A program made the translations under genes and the position numbers. The notes beneath the pieces were generated by a model. That model was not told where the DNA came from, did no database searches, and was given only the letters and a program-made list of their open reading frames with translations. DNA of 64,000 nucleotides from Apricaphanius iberus (taxonomy: Eukaryota; Chordata; Actinopteri; Cyprinodontiformes; Aphaniidae): positions 1,021,001 to 1,085,000 of the forward strand of contig JAPXFQ010002924.1 of assembly GCA_028564705.1 (NCBI GenBank), given 5' to 3'. Positions 54,626 through 64,000 of the stretch are shown here, in pieces; positions within the stretch are counted from its first letter, which is position 1, and every line of letters begins with the position of its first letter.

Positions 54626-57600
54626 TTAGCTTAAATGTATGGCCATACTTACTGAACTTTCAAACCATTAAGATTTTCTCTAATATTCATGACTAGTGAA
54701 CCCATCACCCTGTCTACTTTTAACTCAAGTTATTTTTGGGGCCCCAAAGCCAGCAAGGGCCTCTCAGCAGTTGCAAAATCGATCCTGGAAAAGTTTTTCT
54801 ACTTTCTTTTCAGGCAGGAGTTATTTCTAAACAGAAAATTAAAGTGCGCAAGAAATAACTTTCCAGCTCAAAGAGAAGCAGAAAAAAATAACAAATAAGG
54901 GAAAGGCAGGAAGAGACTGGCCAGGCTTGGGTAGCCATAAAAAATATATCAATTGATGTCAAGACAATTGAGAAAGATGCCTTAAATGCATTTGTTAGAC
55001 TGCTCTGAATCAATAACAGAAACAAACAGCTGAAAAATATTTCAAATTACTTCTTTACATAATCAAAACAGTATATTTGCAGCTGTTTTCTTAGGAAGAG
55101 TTTTATTTCCATTTTTTAATAGTTCTACAACAACAACAAAATCACATTTTTGTTATGTTTCCAGTAGAAATCTGAGAGGGAAAATGAATTTAATCCATCC
55201 TTAAATAATGTTACTCAATGTGATGTGGAGCTCCTTTGCGACAAACTTCACATGGTAGAAATTTTACCATAAAGTAAACTCTCTTTTCTATCATTCCTTC
55301 AAAGAAATTAAAGTAACTTTACTAAATATATGAAACATCATAATTCAATAATCTACATCTCAGTGTAGAGTATTTGTGGGTAGGAAACAAGTGTAATAAC
55401 TTCTTATCATCCTGAATGAGTTCTGTCTGGTTATTTATGCTGTGTGAAATTCAATCCCTGAACTTCACAAAAAAACCATTTCCGTCTGTCCTTTTACATT
55501 TCTGTAGACAAACAGGAGAGTGACAGCTTGTCCACAAATGAACAGCAGCCTCCTCAGCAGGAGGAACATTCACCTCCACTACAGTGATGGAGCGGCTCTG
55601 ATAGCTCTTTTATTATGGAAAATTATTTTAAACAGTATAAAACGGCCCAGGCTCATTTTTCCCATGTTTCTGCCACTATCACTCGAGCTATTGATAAGAT
55701 GTCTAAATTTATTGCAGAATAATTCTGCAGGAAAAGAGATAAAAGGTTCCTGAATAAAATATGAGGCAAAGGCTGTAAATTGTAGCAATGCATATCATTT
55801 CATTCAAATGTAGGACGCAATTACCATCTGCTACACTCATCAGTCCCCTCCTTTATGACTTAATTATATGTTTAATGCTATCAGATCAAGGAAAGGGCAA
55901 AACAGATGAACGAGAGAGAAAGAGAAAAGATTCTGCAACAAGACAAAAGGCAGATGAAAGTAACATAAAAGGATGGAATTGATTTCATTCACCGGGAAAT
56001 AGAAGAAGTTAATTTAGATACAACGTTCCCTCATCTCCTGCGTCTTTGTAAGATAATAAACGCAGTGTGTCACCAATAGGTCCCACAGCAGTCAAACAAA
56101 AGAAGTCAAGTTCCTGAAAACTGAAAGTCTTCCTGCTTCCATCTGGGAAGATAGCCCCTTGGTGGATAATTCAGAGTGCTTTGTGGTCACTAAAAATTAT
56201 TCAACTCATCCAGATTTTAGCCAGCCATATCTTAAAACATGAGTGGGATTGTAATGGTAAATCACAGAAGCATGATTTTACAGTTTACATCTGTATGTAT
56301 CATCTTTGCAAAGTCTAATTCTTGATCTATAAATCCAATCATTGTATTTCCCATTTAAATATAGATATTAGTCACAGTTTTCTGCTTTGTTAAAGTGCAA
56401 CAATATATTCTTGCTTCTGCATGATTCCATTGGCAAAGTAAAAAGGAAAGTTGACAACACTGGAACTTTTCTTTGGGATGCAAATCATGTATGGCTGCGT
56501 GCACAATGGAAACTGGGGTTGTCCAAATGGCTGTGGGGTAAAAAATCCGCCAGTGGGCATCACAGGTGCCAGCAGGCACTGTCCTAACTGTGTACCTTTG
56601 GCCAGATCTCATTACAGGGTGACATTTAGGACCGCTGCCGTCCATGCCAAGTCAGCCCTCTGGATTGAGACAAATTATGTAGTTATTTTTTATGTCAGAC
56701 ATTAAGTCATATCCGGTGGGAGCCAAATCAGTATCACCTTCATGTCACCTGAAAAAAAAAAAAAAAAGATGAAGGATATGGATGTATTATACAAAGATGC
56801 TATGATCAATTTGGTGAAAAAGCTGGCTTGTTGTGCAGAACTTTTTAATAGATAAACAAATAACTGAGTAAGATACTATTTTTTTTGCAAGATTCTTATT
56901 CTAATCTATAATTGCAGATGGACTGATATAAGTTTTAATCCACTTTTTCTTTTTCTTTGAGGTCTGAGCTGCAGTGCCTGTTTTTTTTATAAGGACCATA
57001 ACACGTAAAAGAGAAATCAAAGTTTTAAGTATCCTGGACAGAATTAAGCAATAACTACATCATCACCAAATATGCATCAAAATATTTATTTTGAAAATAT
57101 ATGCTTGTTTTTTAATTGATTAAATTAAAGGAAAGGCACATCAATATACATGCTGTTGGTTAATCTATTTAATGACATAAAATCTTGTGAATATTTAGCT
57201 TTTATGCATTTAATTGAAATGGGGAAAAATATTAGTATTTAAACTGACTATCAAGGCAGAATTTAGAGTTCTTATTCAAACATCAACAAACAGTTTTCAT
57301 GTTCTAGATAGTTTTGCCTAGCTCTTTTGAGATCCACTAAATATTCCCTTCAGGTTTAAATACAAAAAAGAAAATGTTTTAAATTAATTCCTTACATTTC
57401 CTTCATCCAACAGTAAGGGATCAAGGATTCATAAAAACTTCAGACGCACATTTTCAGAGAACATGTAAAATAGAACAAATGTGTTGAAGTTTATGTGATA
57501 GGGGTGGCAGTCATTAAGTCATCATAAAATGAACTAAGATTTTCCACATACATCACAGAATATGCCACTAATTTTCATTAAACCCCAGCAAAGTGTTTGC

Positions 57601-59159
57601 TGTTGGTTCATGCGTTAAAAGATAAAAAATAGAAAGAACTCTTATTTTTGAAGGATTCAATGAACAGGAGAATATAATCAGATTTCTCATGGACACTACA
57701 ATGATTCCTTTAACACGTCCCTGTGGTATTAAATAAAAAACAGGAAAAAATTAGATTAAGTAAAAATGATAATCTTAAATTTGCTAAACTGAACAGTAAA
57801 GAACAATAAGGATTCATAAAACATTCTGGGTTTAACCACAGGGGCTTTATGCAAAATTATGAAACAATGCACCTGCACCCCTGTTATATAATCTCAGATA
57901 GTTAGAGACAAAACCTGAAGCCAAATAGATTTACAAATATATCAGTTAAATGACAGAAGTTGTCAATTGACTTAAGTTTCACATTTTCATTTGAAAGACT
58001 AAAAATGCTTTCTTAAGAAATGTTATAATCTTTTAATCTTCTTTCTTATTCTTTCTTTAACTTCAAGATTTCCCTTTGTGTTTGTTTCATTTGAACAGAG
58101 CTAAAGCGCCATCTTGTGGACAAACAGTATCACGTCAACGCTGAGTCTGAACATGTTTTCATCTCGTTACAATCCAGGGCTAAAGGAATGTATGAGATTT
58201 TAAAGAGGGCATTAAATAGCATGCTAATAATATACTATCAGTTAATTAGGTGAATAAGTCAGTGGGTGAAATCATCAAGTGGGGGGAAAAAAACCTTGTA
58301 AACCAGTCTGTAAAGATTTTATAGGTCTCCTGTTTTCTCAGGGAAAGAGTAATAATCAGAGGATCTAATTAATATATCTATTAGCAACAATTAAGCAGCA
58401 TCACTATGGGAGAAACTAACAGAGACAGTATGCAATGATTCCAAGGTGTTCAGATGTTTGCTTTTATTGGATAACTTATAGAAATTGTTCTGATGTGTGA
58501 AGCTTTTAAACATTCTGTATGTTTTCTACAGCAACTTCAACACATAATGGAAAGAAATCAGAAGTTAATTGCTCTAAGGTCTCACTGATGGGGACCATCT
58601 GTCAAAACAAGCTGCACAATCACTAATTCTAATCACAATTAATTAAACGGCTAACAAATCACATACATCACAGTTAATATAGGGTGGGCGACTAACCTCA
58701 GGAAGTGTTATGAAACAAATTAGTATTAACAATGAAAGAAAATTACATCACATAACTAAATATTACACTCGTTTCCGCAAGCCATATTTCTTGATGAATT
58801 TCCTAATTAATTTAATTTGCACAATGTGCATAATTTGGTACTGAAATGTCAGTGGGTCAGACCAAACCATATTGTTGCGGGCCAGCTGTTTCTATGTGCG
58901 CCATTTTAGCACAATATGACCTCTATGTAAATTGTGCCAACCAAATTATGTTATCTTAATTTTTATTTTTCAAAGAATATAATGCAACTAAATTTAACTA
59001 ATTTTAAACATCCAACTATCAAAAGAATCCATATATGTGGTTTCATTTTGTAGTTATTCTTCTTGATCGAAAGGCTCATGATACCAGTAGTCTAAGTACG
59101 CCCTTTAGCAAACTTTGAAGCCAAACTTGTTCACTGATAACTGAAAGCTGAGTCTGTGA
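54626..59159. other. AT-rich interval; candidate non-coding blocks at about 55490-56010 and 56420-56740
   Basis: The two blocks are complex, low-repeat and without a consistent coding frame. 56420-56740 is partly GC-rich with small frames on both strands. An A15 run lies at about 56753-56767. The remainder shows nothing that I can name. Confidence 0.35.
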
Positions 59160-59335
59160 GCGGGTACTATGACAGACCCTACTTGTTTCTATTGTACATG
59201 ATGTAAATACTTTTGCTTCTGTAAAAATTGGGTGTGTTTCTTTTCTGTGTCCTGGTCTGTTTGTAAATGTGTTTTTCTGCTGCTGTTATGACTAAATTTC
59301 CCCTTGTTGGACAATTAAAGGGTTATTCTATTCTA
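59160..59335 (+). mobile_element. LINE 3'-end fragment
   Basis: AATTTCCCCTTGTTGGACAA then TTAAAGGGTTATTCTATTCT is the kind of 3' terminus (ATTTCCCC..TGGGA..AATAAAGG, short tandem tail) found on fish LINEs. Upstream is non-coding. Confidence 0.45.
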
Positions 59336-60385
59336 GCAAATCATTAAAATATTATTTAAAAAAACAGTAATTTACACTGTCTAATAACCTTTTAAACACT
59401 CGTCCAAAATAGTCAATCTGTTGCATTGAGGTCAAAAAGCACATTCAAAGCTTGCAGGACTAATTAGGTTGAACAATGGCTGCTGTCTGTTCGTTTTTTA
59501 AACCCTATCTCATTGGTAGCCATGGCTCGATTAATAGTGTTCAGCAAATTTTAATTTGAAGTCTCTTTGAAGGGGAAGTGGCTGTAAATATTTTTGTTTT
59601 CCAACTATTAAAGGCTTTGTTTAGTTTGAATGTAGGTTAGCTGTTCCCAGAGGCTGAAGCTAATCGCTAGATTGAGAGGAGCCAAGACCAAAGCAGATTT
59701 CTACCACATTAAAAAAATGTCAACTTTCAAAAAACATCAAAGTAGTTTGTGCTAATACTATTTTATTAACTATTACTAACTATATTTATAACTATTAACC
59801 AATGTCATGTTTTTAACAACTCGAGAAATGCAATTGTGGTCCATGCGTCAACATTATTCTAAATAAATAAAACCAAGAACGATTGTTATAAAGCAGTTCC
59901 GGTCCACAAAATTGTAATAAATAAAAGTTTTCTAAATGTTAGAGAAAATATAGCACTGTGAGTGCTGTTTTATTTTATTTTTTTACACCACCTTACTTTT
60001 ACCTCAGATAATTACACTGGCTGTTAATTCTTTAGATGTTCTGTTAATAGTATGTGTTTCAATCAGGAAGATCATTAGTGATGCACTGTATCCAGCTTCC
60101 ATTTTTTTTTGTTAATAATTGTCAAATTCTCTATTTTTAAAAATTCTGGTTAAAATGACAAATGTTTAAAAAGATAGTGAATTTGTATTTACATTATAAA
60201 CAGTTATGACAGCTTTCAGACTTGAGACTAGAGTTGTTTTAAGATTGTAAAAATCCACTTGGATCTTGGCCCTTCTTGGACTAGTTTCAGCGAACTAATC
60301 AGGATTTTTACCTAATGACGATGCAATGAGAGTTATTTACTGAAGGTATAATATTAGCACTTTATGGCATCTTAACAAAGTTGAA

Positions 60386-60543
60386 CCCCCTTAGGTGATT
60401 CATCTATCCATCCATCCATTTTCTGAACCGCTTAATCTTTAAGGGGTTACGGGGGGGCTGGTGCCTATCTCTAGCTGTCCACGGGCGAGAGGCCGGGTAC
60501 ACCCTGGACAGATCGCCAGTCCATCACAGCCCCCTTAGGTGAT
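60386..60543 (-). mobile_element. Short SINE/LINE 3' insertion with 14-bp target duplication
   Basis: CCCCCTTAGGTGAT occurs at 60386-60399 and again at 60530-60543. Between them, on the minus strand, lies CTGTCCAGGGTGTACCCGGC, then GAGATAGGCACCAGCCCCCC, a TTAAGCGGTTCAGAAAATGG segment and a GGATGGATGGAT tail. It is the 3' end of the SINE type seen at 37532-37881, truncated 5' and well preserved. Confidence 0.85.
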
Positions 60544-62204
60544 GCCAAATATATTAATTTAACAGTAAAAATGTAGCCTACTTGCATACACTAAAATATC
60601 CAAAATTGACAATCGCCAAATATTAATATAAATAAAGCAAAAGGGGTTTTAAGCAATTCACAATATAGTCCATATGTAAACAATTGTGGAAGTTTGACAA
60701 ATTTAAAGATCAGATATTAGAAGAGTATTTATTATATAAATTATTAAAATAACTATTAGTGTGCAAAAGCTTTCCCCATACCCATTATTTACACCTGTTT
60801 TTCATTTCTTGGTTTGTTTCACTCATTTTTCTTTTAATGTATAATCCTTGTGAAAGAAGGCTGGTTTTTATTCTAATTTCACCTCAATCTTAGCCCGTGT
60901 TTCCTACCCATACACTCCATTCAGTTTGCTTTTAAAAAACCCAGCCAAATCTACCATTATACCACGAACAGTGTGAATGCTGAAATCAGTGAATAAATGA
61001 ATAAATTGACCAAGAAGCCTGTGGGTGCGTTACAGGGCTCGGGGGCTATCCTGAGGCCAATCATTTAGCTAACACGCTAATGAAAGTGTGTGTAGTGTGG
61101 TTAAGGGCAGGCACCATGGGAGGTACCACTCCCCTCCCTCCTCATGTTGGGGACTATTAATAGGCTGGATGGAGCCACTGGTTCTCCCAAGAGAGGCCTG
61201 CTGATGAAGAGGAAAACCTGTCGTTGCCTCCACTAATCACTGCCTAATGGCTGCAGTAACACAGGTTTTACTAATGGGACTCTACGTGGGAATCTGCACA
61301 ATGCAGGACTGGTGCAGTCACAGAATTCTAATCAACCATTCTTATCAGCAGAGTATATGAAGATATCAACCTATATTTTGCAATGAAAAATGTTACACAA
61401 AAATAAAAACAGAGAGATGTTTTTGTTTTTCCCTGACTTGCATTATTTTAAAGACATAATTCAAACAAAGATTTTCATTAAGGTAATTAAATGGCACAAA
61501 AAAATAATCCAAAAACATTTTTGTTTTTCTTTAGTGCTGATTATGTATAAATGTTATTTTAATGGCAGGGGGTCTGGGTGTCATCCCCAACACACAGCAC
61601 ACATACCTACCACAAAACGGTAAGATACTTCTTTCCTTGTGACACTCATCCTGTTTGAACATCCCTCACATAAAGCAACACAGCTGTTTCATTCCATGCT
61701 CAGGTCACACCACGTTGTAATTCCCTTCACTATCATTTCCCACAAAAATGATTCAGAAATTTCAGCTGGATCAAATCTTTTCTGCATGTTTTATCATGAG
61801 AAATATGACGCCAGTATTTGCATTAGTTCCTTGTATGTCATCTTATGGTCATCAACACACCTACCCGCATTCTCAGATCTTCATCTTCCATTCATCTTGC
61901 TTTTCCATTTTTTTTTATCTTGTTACCATGGGGGAAAAGAGCCAAATATCTCTGACTCTTTCTTACATTTTTAAATTAGCCTTCTCATTATGATGTGTTT
62001 TGATTTAACATTTTCAGTTTTAAAGTACTTTGTTACTGTTAAAACGTTTGTTTTGCTCTTGTTCTTTTAGCTGTTTTTATTAACATAGAGGGTTTTAATC
62101 TTTTCAAATTTCACAAAAACTTGACCGCTTTTGGTGGTAGTGCTAAAATCTACATGTATTACAATATGGCATATGCCAGAATCAAACAAATATCACGATG
62201 AATT
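60544..62204. other. Interval without a gene; candidate block at about 61010-61340
   Basis: 61010-61340 is complex and low-repeat, with GC above the neighbourhood and no coding frame. Flanks are AT-rich. Short frames around 61390-61990 have biased composition and no recognisable domain. Confidence 0.35.
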
Positions 62205-62535
62205 TTTATTTATTTATATAGCACCTTTTCACAACAGTCATCTTAAGGCACACAAACATCATTTCAATACAATCATGCAAACATTCCAGTCAGTTTAAAA
62301 GTTTTCTGTTTAAGAAATCCCAGCAGATTGTATCAAGTCATTGACCTGCAGTTGTGCCCTGTTCATGCAGGCTCCAACCACAGCAATCCCTCATACTGAG
62401 CAAGTATGAAGCGACAGGGAAAAGTTTTCCTTTAAAAGGAAGAAAACTCCAGCAGAACCTGGCCCAGTACAAGCGGCCATCAGCCAAGACCTTCTGGGAT
62501 TTTGAGAAGATAAGTACCATGGTATAATAATACTT
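62205..62535 (-). mobile_element. LINE 3'-end fragment, same family as 32183-32470
   Basis: Opens TTTATTTATATAGCACC and shares CCAGTCAGTTTAAAAGTTTT and AATCCCAGCAGATTGTAT with 32183-32470; later AACTCCAGCAGAACCTGGCC matches the common fish LINE 3' UTR theme. Minus-strand element, 5'-truncated. Confidence 0.65.
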
Positions 62536-63349
62536 CATTTTCATTTAAACACTATGTTCTTTTTTTTTTTGCTGACATCTTTTGTTTTATTTAGTTGTTT
62601 TTTTTTGTTATCACACTATTGCTTTGCTTTCACTTGATATAGTTAAAAAGTTGCATTAGATGCACAACTGTATTTTATTTCTCAAGGCCTGAACTAGTAT
62701 TTATATTTTTTAAAAGCATCAAGATCATTTGTCAATTAATGCAAATTAAAGAACATTCATAACATATTCAGAATTGCATTGTTAAACTCAACGAAAAGCT
62801 TGTTTGTTGACATAATATGTAATAATTTAATCCCTGTGGCTCATCAGGTTATTCTACATTTGAGGTGTGTGAACTCGTTTGGGCAGGTTCAGCCTACTAT
62901 GACGCAGTCTACAAAACCTCAAAAAGACTGATGACAGACTTTAAAATGCTCTCTTAAAAGAGAAGACAATTAACTTGGTAATACTCCATGTACACCAGTC
63001 TGTGTAAAACTGCACCCACCGCAAAAATCCAAAATGATGATGAATGGCTGGTAGGTTACGGGTTATTCTAATGTCAATGCGCTGTAGAATTTCGAGCTAT
63101 CAACATGCTTCCTGTTAAGACTTTCAAAATAATGCGCATTTTTATGGAAAACTATGTTACGATTAAAAACCTTATCTTAAAAGTTTAGGTTTTTAAAAAA
63201 CCTTTGTTGCTCCCAAAAATAGGACATTTGTGTTGTTGCATCATAAAGAAGACAGTGTAAGATAAAACTGGCAAAAGATTAAAACCAACAAAATAAAAAC
63301 AATAAGGCTACTGTTAAAAGTAAATAAAACTTTCTGTGTTGGTTAGCCT

Positions 63350-63715
63350 TTTGTCTCAGCAGCTGCAGCAGTGTGACAGCAGCCAAAAAGAAACACCTGA
63401 ATCTTTCTTTCCCACATTGTGGATGCAGCACCTACCACTGAAAGAGCTACTCATTTCTGTCAGAGCAAGGGTGGGAGCTAGATGTGGTCCAACAGGGATG
63501 ACAGTTTAGCTACCATTCTCCTGTCACTCAGCATCTCCACTGGGTCCATGGGGGAACCTACAATGGAGCTGGCCCTCTGGATTAGTCTGTTTAGTCCCAG
63601 CAGATATGTTGCTGACCCTGCAGACTAGCCTACACCATAAAAATGGCTGATGCCATTACAGCGTCATAAAAGGAGTCGCCCCTGCATTCCAAGAGACCTG
63701 AACTTTTTTGCAACG
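63350..63715 (-). mobile_element. Non-LTR retrotransposon fragment (RT C-terminal region), antisense
   Basis: Plus strand reads as complement of a frequent fish LINE: CTCCTGTCACTCAGCATCTC, CACTGGGTCCATGGGGGAAC, GAGCTGGCCCTCTGGATTAG, CACCATAAAAATGGCTGATG. Minus-strand frames are broken. Clade not assigned with confidence. Confidence 0.6.
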
Positions 63716-64000
63716 TGCCTTAATGCCTATACCGGCACGAAAATTGGTCTTTATAGCCAATGACTTTGTTGCAAAACCAGTTTACAGTTTATGATCGAAT
63801 TAGCATTTAAGTGTATTCTCGTTCCTTTTTCCTGTTAGTTCTATGAGTTACCTTTTCAAAAACAAAACTACAAAAGTGTAGCAGGTACAAAAACACAATT
63901 AACTGGCATAATGAACTATATCTACTTTGTAAGTGCAAAAAAGTACTTTTTTAACTGTAATACATGGAAAAATGTAATAAAATAAAAACTTTGAGATTTT
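63716..64000. other. AT-rich right edge, nothing recognised
   Basis: No feature supported before the window ends. Confidence 0.4.

Overview
The window is eukaryotic, non-microbial DNA from a ray-finned fish, most likely a percomorph-type teleost. The evidence is its repeat content: a Rex3 (RTE-clade) LINE with the GATG tail, L2-like LINE 3' ends, Tc1-like and hAT elements, a teleost-type SINE, and a long AT-rich background with short intervening low-repeat blocks. I find no exon that I can assign to a host protein-coding gene. The window reads as a gene desert or a very large intron filled with nested transposons.

Left end (1-7742): a GC-rich, young LTR retrotransposon whose 5' LTR is cut by the window edge. 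The piece of the 5' LTR that is present differs from the 3' LTR (7418-7742) at one base in about 143. The internal region has no gag, protease, reverse transcriptase, RNase H or integrase that I can recognise. Instead it holds one uninterrupted frame of about 1280 codons (3564-7406), mostly three tandem arrays: about 45 units of a 14-residue repeat, 12 units of a 10-residue repeat, and about 22 units of a synonymously re-coded version of that 10-residue repeat. A piggyBac-family element (76-3554) with unusually long inverted ends sits in the 5' LTR at a TTAA. Its two-exon transposase has two altered catalytic positions and a C-terminal frameshift.

Middle (7743-41900): AT-rich DNA with decayed Tc1-like elements (13.7, 18-19.6 and 40.4-41.5 kb, all on the minus strand), a TA-flanked MITE nested in one of them, a 5'-truncated but open Rex3 copy with a perfect 10-bp target duplication (22.5-24.1 kb), a full-length SINE (37.5 kb), a fragment of a second Rex3, L2-like 3' ends, and several low-repeat blocks that are candidates for conserved non-coding elements.

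Right (41900-64000): a long, heavily decayed minus-strand L2-like LINE that is interrupted by about 415 bp of plus-strand 28S rRNA-like sequence (42605-43020). It is followed by a TTAA-flanked MITE (46.2-46.9 kb), a hAT element with a perfect 8-bp duplication that carries a LINE inside it (47.1-49.3 kb), a pogo/Tigger-like MITE (49.4-49.9 kb), a decayed LINE with endonuclease and RT remnants (52.5-54 kb), and several LINE or SINE tails.

The transposons explain nearly all ORF-like signal. The most unusual items are the repeat-ORF LTR element and the 28S rRNA segment embedded in LINE sequence.
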